Assembly (NCBI GenBank): GCA_943370025.1
Contig: CALRPI020000026.1
Span: forward strand, 1 to 64,000
Length of the DNA stretch: 64,000 nucleotides
From: JAAUUE01 sp943370025
GTDB lineage: Bacteria; Cyanobacteriota; Cyanobacteriia; Cyanobacteriales; JAAUUE01
Direction: 5' to 3'
Shown: piece after piece, positions 1-7,520 of the stretch
Layout: every line of letters begins with the position of its first letter
How positions within the stretch are numbered: position 1 is the first letter of the stretch
Program-made: the position numbers and the translations under genes
The notes under the pieces: model-generated
Database searches by the model: none
What the model saw: only the letters and a program-made list of their open reading frames with translations
What the model was told of the DNA's origin: nothing

Positions 1-131
1 AACATGTTCACCGCAAGTTGAAGGTCTTTCGGATTCTGTCCGAGCGTTATCGCAATCGTCGCAAGCGTTTTGGCTTACGCTTCAATTTGATTGCGGCTAT
101 CCTTAACTTTGAGCTTGCTTCCGCATCTTGA
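1..131 (+). pseudogene. C-terminal tail of an IS5-type DDE transposase (cut by window edge)
   Basis: The frame from base 3 reads HVHRKLKVFRILSERYRNRR and ends at the TGA at 129-131, about 42 residues. A basic tail with R-K-x-K-V-F-R and a final FNLIAAILNFEL is typical of the end of DDE_Tnp_4 / IS5-family transposases of cyanobacteria. The rest lies outside the window, so it is unclear whether the element is intact. The insertion end must lie shortly after 131, inside the 3' part of the minus-strand gene that follows. Confidence 0.7.
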
Positions 132-575
132 TTCACGCAAGAGGTCTAAAATACCATCAACAGCTTGAGCCTCGATATGAATCGCAACACCACTATAATG
201 CTGAATCTCTGCCCAATAGCGTAATCGCCCCCAAACAGGCTGGAGAATTCTTTCTTTGCGTTTTGGTTGACGCAAAACAATTAAATCAATTTCTTCAATA
301 TGCTTTTGGGGCAGCAACTCTAAAACTTGCACAATATCATCTGGCGTACAAGCATGAAAAAATTCTGGCTGAACTGGCTCAACCAAGAATGTCATTTCAT
401 GAGCATTGATGATTCGCTTAAAAGTAACTGGGTTATTGAGCTTTTCATGAAACTGAATCCACTTAGCTCCAATCCAGCGTTCAGGGATACTCATCCGATT
501 GTTTTGACTGCGCCCGGATTGCGCTGTGCCAATATTCTTATTTCGTCGTCGAGCATCCCAACCAGATCGCCGCAT
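75..575 (-). CDS. Conserved hypothetical protein, 3' end replaced by IS sequence
   Basis: A 166-residue reading frame of unknown function. The core has a conserved look (EFFHACTPDDIVQVLELLP, IDLIVLRQPKRKE, VWGRLRYWAEI), with a helical stretch followed by a charged beta-rich stretch. Its last codons run antisense through the transposase tail at 75-131, so the natural C-terminus has very probably been lost and the present stop is supplied by the insertion element. The start is uncertain: ATG at 575 gives a basic N-terminus, and an internal ATG at 494 (MSIPERWIG) is an equally plausible start. No recognised domain. Confidence 0.5.
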   Translation of the reverse strand: MRRSGWDARRRNKNIGTAQSGRSQNNRMSIPERWIGAKWIQFHEKLNNPVTFKRIINAHEMTFLVEPVQPEFFHACTPDDIVQVLELLPQKHIEEIDLIVLRQPKRKERILQPVWGRLRYWAEIQHYSGVAIHIEAQAVDGILDLLRESRCGSKLKVKDSRNQIEA

Positions 576-1377
576 TCTGAAAAAGCCTCATTGACTCTAA
601 GTGCTAACAAGTAACCTTAGTATAACCTGAGTTGGGGATAAGTCTATTCAGTAGGATGCGTTACGGCTGTCGCCGAACACATCCTACGTTGAAGGTATCA
701 AATAGTTTCTATAAATGACCTTTGAGAATGAATTAGTGAAAAGCCAACAACTCCATAAAAACTAGTTTGAATTCCTTGCCTTTTGATCATTAAATGAATG
801 ACATTAAGCTCAATCTTTAACCAAAAATAATTCCATTGGAGTTTCCCTTCTGTGATTAATTTTTCTCTTCGTCAATAATGGAGTCATGGGAGTGGATGGA
901 AGAATAAGCTGAATAATTAACTTTATGTTATCCGTTCTATGTTTCTATCTTAGATGATTTAAGCCTAGATGGAAATATTTTCCAATCTTTATTCACGGCA
1001 CTTTTTATGTAAATTGAATACACTATTTTATCTGAAATATTGACTAGATTTCGTTTTGTGTATAGGCTGTGGCTGCCGCCTATCAATAAACTGCCACGTA
1101 GCTTCTTGTTAACTTAAATTTAATATTTTTATTGCTTGAGCTTAACGTTCTCATTACCTAGGCTTAATATTTTAACTGATGCAATGAGCCAACTCTAAAC
1201 CTTTCCTTTGGAGTTTGGTCACTGCTCGCAAATTGTCTAGAGTTTGAGAAGTTTTTGCAGTCACTGAGTGCCCACAAAAATCTCCAAAATACTTAAATCC
1301 TCTTATCTGTTTTTGCGATCTTCTATACCTTTTCGTCCTGAATTTAGAGGAATTCCTACAAATTTATAAACATTTTC
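576..1377. other. Gene-free interval, about 800 bases
   Basis: AT-rich spacer between the IS-damaged gene and the glycerophosphodiesterase gene. Apart from one palindromic family G repeat at 651-687, no gene, RNA or convincing control site was recognised. Short frames here lack ribosome sites and coding character. Confidence 0.6.
651..687. repeat. Family G palindrome, copy 1
   Basis: Begins GTAGGATGCGTTACGG and ends CGAACACATCCTAC, forming an imperfect hairpin. Near copies lie at 2964-3000 and, in expanded form, at 26475-26553. Loop bases differ between copies while both ends keep GTAGGATG and CATCCTAC. Confidence 0.75.
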
Positions 1378-2823
1378 ATGAAAATTTGTCCTAGTGATAA
1401 GATGCTTGCGTTTCATCAATTTAAGGTTAACTTCATGAAAATTCTCAAGATGCGAAGAAATTTTCGCTGGACGATGGGACTACTGAGTGGTTTGCTGGCA
1501 ATAGCAACTTCCGGAAGTAGTGGAGGTACTACGGCTTTATTGAAGACCCTTGATGGCTCTATCCCTTTAGTCATAGCTCATCGGGGGCTGTCGGGCTTAT
1601 ACCCCGAACAAACCAGACCCGCCTACGAAGCTGCTGCCGATGTTGGCGCAGACTCTCTTGAACCAGACTTACATATGACCAAAGATTGTGTGTTGGTAGC
1701 CCGCCACAATCCTTGGCTCAGTGACAATACTAATATTGCCACCGTGGCTAAGACAAATCCAGAGGTGGCATCTCGTAAACGGACTGTTCCGGGGGTGATG
1801 GTTCCAGTCACCTACTCTGTAGAAAAGTTTGGTGGGCCAGCTACTTATCTGAGCGATCGCACTGATCCTCAAGATCCAAAGTCTGTGTTGAAATCCTTGG
1901 TAGTAGATGGTGAAGACCATACTGGAGATTGGTCAATCACCGATTTTACCGTAGCGGAGCTTAAGCAATGGTTTGGTGGCACCACCTATGATGCCCGTGA
2001 CCAACGCCCGTCGGTTCTTAATGGTAAGCCCCCGATCTTGACCATGCAAGAAATCATTGATATTGCTAAAGCCAAGAGTATCTCTACTGGCACTCCAATT
2101 ACGGTCTACCCTGAAGCCAAGAATCCTCACTGGAACAATGCCCAAGCGATCGCGAACGGCTGTGGTAAAGAAGGTTCTCGTCCCTTTGAAGATGCGATCG
2201 TCAAGCTGATCAAGGACAACAACCTAAACAGCAAGACTGCCCCGATTCTTGTCCAGAGTTTTGACCCCGCCAGTTTGAAGTACATGCGTTCGATCGGCTT
2301 GAATACTCGTGTAGTGCAGTTGATCGATGGCAATAGTGTTAACTATAAAACTGGGGAAATGATCTATCAAACCAACGACTCAGATAACTTTGTCAGTGGT
2401 CGCCCCTATAGTTGGACTTTGAGTGGTGATGGTCGTTACTTTGGTGAACTATTGACTCCTGCGGGTCTGGCGGAAATCAAAACCTACGCCGATGGCATTG
2501 GTCCTTGGAAACCCCAAGTAATGGAGTTGAAGATATCTCCCTTCAAGGCAACCAACCCTGATGGAACTCCCTATACCGGCTCGTTGGCTGAGGTGAACTC
2601 TGTGACCCCCACCAAACTGATTGCAGATGCCCATGCCGCAGGTCTTTTTGTCCATGTGTTCACTTTCCGTAACGAACAAAAATATCTAGCTGGTTTTTAC
2701 AAAGGCGATCCCATGGCTGAGTACCTGGCATTCTTCCGCGCTGGTGTAGACGGAGTTTTCTCGGATTTTGCCCATACTGCTGTAGGTGCTAGGGCAGCTT
2801 ACCTGAAAGAAATGGGCTATTAA
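1378..2823 (+). CDS. Secreted glycerophosphodiester phosphodiesterase (GlpQ-like)
   Basis: Hydrolyses glycerophosphodiesters to an alcohol and glycerol 3-phosphate, probably in the periplasm. After a hydrophobic N-terminal segment (WTMGLLSGLLAIATS) comes the GDPD catalytic start: IAHRGLSGLYPEQTRPAYEA (catalytic His-Arg), then EPDLHMTKDCVLVARHNP (acidic metal ligands and second His). EAKNP and LVQSFDP are the later conserved strands. At 481 residues it is longer than E. coli GlpQ, with insertions typical of cyanobacterial members. The ATG at 1435 (MKILKMRRNFRW) gives a better signal peptide than the one at 1378, and neither has a strong ribosome site. Single gene with a hairpin downstream at 2877. 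Confidence 0.9.
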   Translation: MKICPSDKMLAFHQFKVNFMKILKMRRNFRWTMGLLSGLLAIATSGSSGGTTALLKTLDGSIPLVIAHRGLSGLYPEQTRPAYEAAADVGADSLEPDLHMTKDCVLVARHNPWLSDNTNIATVAKTNPEVASRKRTVPGVMVPVTYSVEKFGGPATYLSDRTDPQDPKSVLKSLVVDGEDHTGDWSITDFTVAELKQWFGGTTYDARDQRPSVLNGKPPILTMQEIIDIAKAKSISTGTPITVYPEAKNPHWNNAQAIANGCGKEGSRPFEDAIVKLIKDNNLNSKTAPILVQSFDPASLKYMRSIGLNTRVVQLIDGNSVNYKTGEMIYQTNDSDNFVSGRPYSWTLSGDGRYFGELLTPAGLAEIKTYADGIGPWKPQVMELKISPFKATNPDGTPYTGSLAEVNSVTPTKLIADAHAAGLFVHVFTFRNEQKYLAGFYKGDPMAEYLAFFRAGVDGVFSDFAHTAVGARAAYLKEMGY

Positions 2824-2876
2824 ATTAGTACTATTTCAATCCTCCATAGAACCCATTTATAGTGGTCGCCGCTTTG

Positions 2877-2934
2877 ATTAGGACGTTTTTGAGGATGAAT
2901 TTCACGCGCCCTCAAAAACGTTCCCGTCCTAACT
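2877..2934. terminator. Stem-loop after the glycerophosphodiesterase gene
   Basis: ACGTTTTTGAGG (2883-2894) pairs with CCTCAAAAACGT (2910-2921), and an outer TTAGGA / TCCTAA pair extends the stem. It may act as a terminator. No run of T follows closely, and similar stems belong to the repeat families in this window, so a pure repeat is the alternative. Confidence 0.45.
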
Positions 2935-2963
2935 AGAATGGCACTTACTATAATAGCTTTAAT

Positions 2964-3000
2964 GTAGGATGTGTTAGGCGACTGCCGTAACGCATCCTAC
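2964..3000. repeat. Family G palindrome, copy 2
   Basis: GTAGGATGTGTTAGGCG ... TAACGCATCCTAC; compared with copy 1 the hairpin is inverted, which is expected for a near-perfect palindrome. Confidence 0.75.
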
Positions 3001-3109
3001 TGGCATTAGCTGAGTCACGCCACTATAAGATTGGCGATCGTACTATTGACACAATATTGTTTATAAATCCCTTAGTGCTTGCCTGAAGAATTACATCCAA
3101 TATTCAGCA

Positions 3110-3193
3110 GGCTAATGTTCCCCGTCAGCGGCGACTAAAATCTTTGCTTTACTCGATCGCGTTCTTTCGTCCGCTGCACGGGGTTTGTTAGGC
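3110..3193 (-). other. Integron attC-like recombination site
   Basis: Read on the minus strand it begins GCCTAAC, an exact match to the R'' consensus RYYYAAC, 14 bases after the stop codon of the methyltransferase gene. Two arms follow: CCCCGTGCAGCGGACGA and, about 33 bases later, TCGCCGCTGACGGGG. They pair as CCCCGT, CAGCGG and CGA, leaving one extrahelical G and one extrahelical A on one side, the asymmetry that attC sites use for strand choice. The far end reads ACATTAGCC, a degenerate R' box (consensus GTTRRRY). Length 84 bases is within the attC range. Orientation and position fit a gene cassette. The degenerate R' box is the weak point. Confidence 0.55.
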
Positions 3194-3207
3194 GACGGTT
3201 GAGGCTT

Positions 3208-3921
3208 CTAATCCAGAGCCGTTCGCTTTGAAAACCAAGCGTGAATGAAAAGAGTTTGGAAAAACAACACAGGAGTATCGAATCCACCCGCTGCGATAAT
3301 TGCTTCAATTTCCGGTGGGGTTAAAGCTGCGAGGTGAAGACTCCAGGCAGTGCGCATTCTTTCGATATCTTCTTCACCCCAGCCAGAGCCTCCGAGCATT
3401 CGCAGCCAAACTTCAATCAAACTTTTATGAATCGGAGCCGACAGACCGAGAACTAGATCTGAACTGATCAAAATTCCATCGGGGTAAAGGCGTTGTGCGA
3501 TTTGATTGAAAAAGTGGCTCCGCTCTGCCGCTTCTTTCAAGAATTGAGAGACCAAAAGGCAAGTCGCCGCATCGAATGGATCAGAAGCGGGCAGCGAGTC
3601 GAGATAGCCTTCGTGGAACGTGCAACGTGAGGCAATTCCATTCTCTTCGGCTTTTTGACGGCAGATATCCAGCATTGCAGACGCAGGCTCAACTGCTGTG
3701 AAGTGACATTGCGGAAAGGCTTGTGCCAGAGCGATCATTTCCGTTCCGGTACCGACACCGACACACAGAATTCGCGCCTCAGCCGGAAGCTCGGCGAAAA
3801 TCAGGCGTGTTAACGAAAAGAGTGCTTCGCGCGAAGATGCCCAACCAGCGGTTTTCTCGTCGTAGGAAGCCGCAGCTTTTTGGTTGTCAAATGGCATCAT
3901 GGCTGACTGTTGGTTTTGCAT
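3208..3921 (-). CDS. Class I SAM-dependent methyltransferase, cassette-like
   Basis: A Rossmann-fold methyltransferase of 237 residues; substrate unknown. Motif I is ILCVGVGTGTEMIALA (residues about 50-65), the acidic end of beta 2 is AVEPASAML, and the later core DAATCLLVSQF ... GILISSDLVL is visible. Very few HIP1-like octamers and a slightly different base usage set it apart from the neighbours. An attC-like site lies directly after its stop, and the gene has no operon partner, as expected for a mobile cassette. The divergent 58-codon frame starts 14 bases upstream. Confidence 0.85.
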   Translation of the reverse strand: MQNQQSAMMPFDNQKAAASYDEKTAGWASSREALFSLTRLIFAELPAEARILCVGVGTGTEMIALAQAFPQCHFTAVEPASAMLDICRQKAEENGIASRCTFHEGYLDSLPASDPFDAATCLLVSQFLKEAAERSHFFNQIAQRLYPDGILISSDLVLGLSAPIHKSLIEVWLRMLGGSGWGEEDIERMRTAWSLHLAALTPPEIEAIIAAGGFDTPVLFFQTLFIHAWFSKRTALD

Positions 3922-3935
3922 GGTGGAAATAAAAG

Positions 3936-4112
3936 ATGCTCCAACTAACTTTTACAAATCACTTTCGTTCATTCACACGCATATCTCCTCAACAGACTCA
4001 AACTCCTGTGAAGCATAACTATGTATTGTGCCGCAGTTGCGGTACAACAACGCCTACTGCTATAAATTACAGCATAACCATATCTTATTGTCAAAAACTT
4101 TTTCGAGCCTAA
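3936..4112 (+). CDS. Possible 58-residue zinc-ribbon-like protein
   Basis: Short frame MLQLTFTNHFRSFTRISPQQ... that contains YVLCRSCGTTTPTAINY and a third cysteine near the end (SYCQKLF). The CxxC knuckle and the regular composition suggest coding sequence, and the gene would be divergent from the methyltransferase. The same bases form a small hairpin (TTGTGCCGCA / TTGCGGTACAA), so chance is possible. No ribosome site of note. Confidence 0.35.
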   Translation: MLQLTFTNHFRSFTRISPQQTQTPVKHNYVLCRSCGTTTPTAINYSITISYCQKLFRA

Positions 4113-4371
4113 ATTTATAAATTTGCTTATGGTAACTTTATATCTCTTAATAATTTGCTTGTATGTCTAAGATTACAAATATTACGAATTCTTGTAAACC
4201 TTCTGATTTGCCTTTTCTTGCTCAATTGCATTAATTACTGCGACTCAAACACATTAGTAGCAGTACAGAGAAAAACTATTTGTATTACGCTTTAGACTAT
4301 ACATATAGTCGTTAAACCAACTTTTCAGACATCCTCTTGCTAAATTAGCAGTTTACTTATTCTTGCTTTCT

Positions 4372-4575
4372 ATGCCCGATACTCCCACCCACCTGACTCC
4401 CCAAGAACTAGTGCAATGGCAGGCTACCCTTGCCGAAGCCGATCGCCATAATATCTTTTGTCATTGCCATGATTGTGGCTACGAGTGGGTTAGTTCCCAA
4501 GTAGAAAATATTTGTCCTCAATGTAGTGGCAGAAAGATAGAGTCGATCGCCTGTTGGCAGTTCCCCGATGATTAG
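4372..4575 (+). CDS. Small zinc-ribbon protein, function unknown
   Basis: Sixty-seven residues from the ATG at 4372 (an upstream TTG at 4363 is less likely). Two cysteine pairs, CHCHDCGYEW and CPQCSGRK, form a classic zinc ribbon of the rubredoxin-like type. The N-terminal half is a short amphipathic helix (TPQELVQWQATLAEADRH). Small cyanobacterial proteins of this form are conserved but have no assigned role. It lies 100 bases ahead of the PotA-type ATPase gene and could be cotranscribed with it. Confidence 0.7.
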   Translation: MPDTPTHLTPQELVQWQATLAEADRHNIFCHCHDCGYEWVSSQVENICPQCSGRKIESIACWQFPDD

Positions 4576-4674
4576 TCTCTCTTTAATTGCCATGTAATCA
4601 ATTTTTGAGGTAAAGTCAATCAAAGTCGAAAATAATTGGCTTGATTAACTTGACCAACCAATCACCAGCCGCCC

Positions 4675-5832
4675 ATGCCTAATGCTGCCGTTGAACTTAA
4701 GGATATTTGCAAATCCTTTGCCGGTAATCAAAGTAAAGAACCCCTTCTAGTTGTAGATCACATAAATCTCGAAATTGCCGAAGGCGAATTTTTCTCTCTT
4801 CTTGGTCCTTCTGGATGCGGGAAAACCACCACCTTGAGGATGATTGCCGGGTTTGAAACCCCTAGCTCTGGGGAGATTTATATTCATGGTCAACCCATGG
4901 GCGATCGCCCGCCTTTCCATCGCCCCGTCAATACGGTTTTCCAAAACTATGCTTTGTTTCCCCATTTGACCGTGGCGCAGAATATCGCCTTTGGCTTAGA
5001 GATGGAAAACTTGCCCAAAGCGGAAATTCAACAACGGGTAGCGGAAGTCTTGGAGCAAGTACAACTAGAACCCTTTGCCAAGCGTTACCCCAAGCAAATG
5101 TCTGGCGGTCAGCAGCAACGAGTTGCCCTAGCACGGGCTTTGGTCAAACAACCAGCAGTCTTATTATTTGATGAGCCTTTAGGGGCATTAGACCTGAAGC
5201 TCCGGAAGGAAATGCAGCTAGAATTGAAGCGGATGCAACAAAGATTGGGGATCACCTTTATCTACGTCACCCATGACCAAGAAGAGGCACTCACCATGTC
5301 CGATCGCATTGCTGTCCTAGAAAAAGGGCAAGTTCTCCAAGTTGGTACACCCATGGAGATCTACGAAGAACCAAAAAATCGCTTTGTGGCGGATTTCATT
5401 GGCGAAACCAACTTCCTCACCGGCAGAGTCATCTCCCAGCAACAGGGGCAGACGGTGGTTTTGGTGGATGAAGAATTGCCCATCACTGTCCAGAGCCGCG
5501 AGGAGTTGCCCATCGGTAAAATTGTCACCCTCGTAATCCGCCCAGAAAAAGCCGAAATCCAACCCCGGAATTCTGCCCAACCTTCTACTCTGCCCGGAGT
5601 GATCGAGGAAGTAGTTTATATTGGCACCGACACTCGCTATATAGTCCGCCTAACTCCTCAGAGTGCCTTGACTGTCCGCCGACAAAATCTCCACCGTCGA
5701 GATTTGACCCTGCACCATCTGGGGGAAAAAGTCCAAGTCGCCGTGCCTAGCGAGAGTATTTGCATCCTAGAAGACGATCGCCTCGCCCAGGATAGCTACA
5801 CTCGCCGCCTAGCAGAAATGGCAACATCTTAA
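4675..5832 (+). CDS. potA: ABC transporter ATPase, spermidine/putrescine (PotA) type
   Basis: Cytoplasmic ATPase of an importer. Walker A GPSGCGKT is at residues 44-51, Q-loop VFQNYALFPHLT near 95, signature MSGGQQQRVALA near 142, Walker B LLFDEPLGALD near 162, and the switch His in YVTHDQEEA. From about residue 290 there is a TOBE domain, as in PotA/FbpC/MalK-type subunits. The match to PotA is strong (VNTVFQNYALFPH, LDLKLRKEMQLELKRMQ, FVADFIGETNFLTG). No permease or binding-protein genes lie next to it, so the partners must be elsewhere or this is a shared subunit. Confidence 0.9.
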   Translation: MPNAAVELKDICKSFAGNQSKEPLLVVDHINLEIAEGEFFSLLGPSGCGKTTTLRMIAGFETPSSGEIYIHGQPMGDRPPFHRPVNTVFQNYALFPHLTVAQNIAFGLEMENLPKAEIQQRVAEVLEQVQLEPFAKRYPKQMSGGQQQRVALARALVKQPAVLLFDEPLGALDLKLRKEMQLELKRMQQRLGITFIYVTHDQEEALTMSDRIAVLEKGQVLQVGTPMEIYEEPKNRFVADFIGETNFLTGRVISQQQGQTVVLVDEELPITVQSREELPIGKIVTLVIRPEKAEIQPRNSAQPSTLPGVIEEVVYIGTDTRYIVRLTPQSALTVRRQNLHRRDLTLHHLGEKVQVAVPSESICILEDDRLAQDSYTRRLAEMATS

Positions 5833-5848
5833 ACTCATAGAATTCGAT

Positions 5849-5881
5849 TCCCCCCTTAAAAAGGGGGGCTAGGGGGGATCG
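5849..5881. repeat. Family F repeat (C-run / G-run palindrome), copy 1
   Basis: CCCCCCTTAAAAAGGGGGG followed by CTAGGGGGGATC. Two further related arms occur at 14572-14640. It sits 17 bases after the potA stop, where the C6/G6 hairpin could also stop transcription. Confidence 0.75.
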
Positions 5882-5929
5882 AAGTTTGAGATGTAAACAG
5901 CATTTATTAGCCCCAAAATCTCCAAAACT

Positions 5930-7405
5930 ATGCAACTAGAAGAAATAATTAGTAAAAGTTTGACAGTAGATATCAAAACTATCAAAACCGATCAAAATCT
6001 AGTTAAACAAATTCAACAAAGGCTAAGCGTTTTCCGACTTTACCCCAGTGGTCGGTGGATTGATGGTTTGTATGGCAACCGAACCGAAAGTGCGATCGCG
6101 ACATTTGGCACAACTATGGGCTTAAGTAGTTTTAGTACCGGGAAGATCGATCGTACCTTTGCTAATAGTCTACTCACCACTAGTCCTGTGAATTTTGCCC
6201 TGACTTCAGCCAAAAATCGCAGCCAAGTCCTCAAGGATTTTCAGCAATTAACCATCGGCTCCAATGCTGAAGTATTAAAACTCCTAGACATGGGCTATCT
6301 CAAATCTCCCTTCGTTCTAGATATTAATACTTTCCCCCTCCGCCTCAAGGAAAAACCCGACTATCAAGAGGTGATTTCATTGGGGGCGAGTGCCAACTTA
6401 GCGAATCCAAATCGGACAGTAACCTTCAGTCCCTATCCTCCCCTAGGCAAAGTCCCGGCGATCGATAATAATGGCTTGAATTTTCTCCATAGTGATATCA
6501 CCGAAGCTTGTGTAGTGGTGGGGAGTTTTGTGGAAGGAGAAATGCGGACTCGTTGGCTAGGAAAATCTGCCTTGAGTTGTGTGGAAAATTGGAGTAGCAC
6601 CAAATTTGTTAATGTTTTATACGCCATTTCTCAGATCAATTCGCGGTTTATTAATAGTGATGTAGATAACTGCGTAATTAGAGATCCTAGTGATGGCTCC
6701 ACCTATCCATTTTTTGATGTGGTTAGTGATATTCAAACCTACGAAGATAGAATTGGCACTTCTAATTCCCTTGCCGCTATGTTTAAGCGGTTTACTTCTT
6801 GGGTAGGTCTGGAGAATTGGTTGAAACAAATAACTGGCAATAATAGTTTGCAATTTTCTAGTGGCTATGGAGAAGCCCCATTTATTTACTCCCCAGAAAT
6901 ATTCGATCGCAAGCTGAATCAAACTGTCCTCAGGTCAGCCCCGGAAGGGAATAAAGGGAATAATTCTGTCTCTGCCTATGACCTAACTAGGATGATTACA
7001 TCGATCGGCTGGCACTACCATATTCCTGCCAGTTCTCGCCTCCCCGGAGCGCAATGGGATAGCCTCGAAAGTCTGGCACGGGCAATGGGCAAAGATACGG
7101 CTCGCTACTTAGATATTGCCATTGATAAATTGGCTTTAGGCAGTGTGATTGGTTCTCCGGTGGTGATATCGAAAATGGGCTATGGTCGCAGCACTATCAG
7201 AGACCGTAGTGAACTGGTTTACACTGCCTGCATTCGGTTTATTGATAAACGGACTAAACCAGCCAAACTTAGGACAATGGCACTCAGTTTTCGGGCTGCA
7301 AAAGATTTAGATGATGAAGATACAGAAGCACAACAATTAGATGCCCGGATGGGGGCAGAAGTGACGGAGGTATTGCGGCGCTTAGTTGCTGAGGAGTTGG
7401 GGTGA
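5930..7405 (+). CDS. Peptidoglycan-binding domain plus serine beta-lactamase/DD-peptidase-like domain
   Basis: Residues about 20-90 resemble a PG_binding_1 domain (VKQIQQRLSVFRLYPSGRWI then DGLYGNRTESAIATF). The C-terminal 300 residues carry the three elements of penicillin-recognising enzymes: S222-S-T-K225 (SxxK) in ENWSSTKFVNVL, SVS near 346 in NNSVSAYDLTRMI, and KMG near 415 in ISKMGYGRS replacing KTG. The fold suggests an acyl-serine hydrolase acting on peptidoglycan or peptides. No clear N-terminal signal peptide is seen, which is odd for such a role, so a cytoplasmic or redirected function is possible. Stands alone, 97 bases after potA. Confidence 0.6.
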   Translation: MQLEEIISKSLTVDIKTIKTDQNLVKQIQQRLSVFRLYPSGRWIDGLYGNRTESAIATFGTTMGLSSFSTGKIDRTFANSLLTTSPVNFALTSAKNRSQVLKDFQQLTIGSNAEVLKLLDMGYLKSPFVLDINTFPLRLKEKPDYQEVISLGASANLANPNRTVTFSPYPPLGKVPAIDNNGLNFLHSDITEACVVVGSFVEGEMRTRWLGKSALSCVENWSSTKFVNVLYAISQINSRFINSDVDNCVIRDPSDGSTYPFFDVVSDIQTYEDRIGTSNSLAAMFKRFTSWVGLENWLKQITGNNSLQFSSGYGEAPFIYSPEIFDRKLNQTVLRSAPEGNKGNNSVSAYDLTRMITSIGWHYHIPASSRLPGAQWDSLESLARAMGKDTARYLDIAIDKLALGSVIGSPVVISKMGYGRSTIRDRSELVYTACIRFIDKRTKPAKLRTMALSFRAAKDLDDEDTEAQQLDARMGAEVTEVLRRLVAEELG

Positions 7406-7427
7406 TTTTGCCTAGTCAAAGTTGATC

Positions 7428-7490
7428 AGGACTTACGCATTTGGACGTTTTTGCGGGCTGAGGGTCGTGGAAACCCGCAAAAACCTGCAT
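7428..7490. repeat. Family D repeat, copy 1
   Basis: Starts AGGACTTACGCATTTGGACG; then TTTTTGCGGG and CCCGCAAAAA flank the loop GAGGGTCGTGGAAA. Related copies at 30988, 35969, 49755 and 59836. It lies between convergent genes and may also end transcription. Confidence 0.7.
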
Positions 7491-7520
7491 AATTATTTCG
7501 AGAGAAAGAGTTGTGGTTAG

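Noticed and set aside
2964..3000. GTTAGGCG in family G repeat as an attC site
   Set aside because: It lies inside a perfect short palindrome repeated elsewhere, with no extrahelical bases and no cassette gene beside it.
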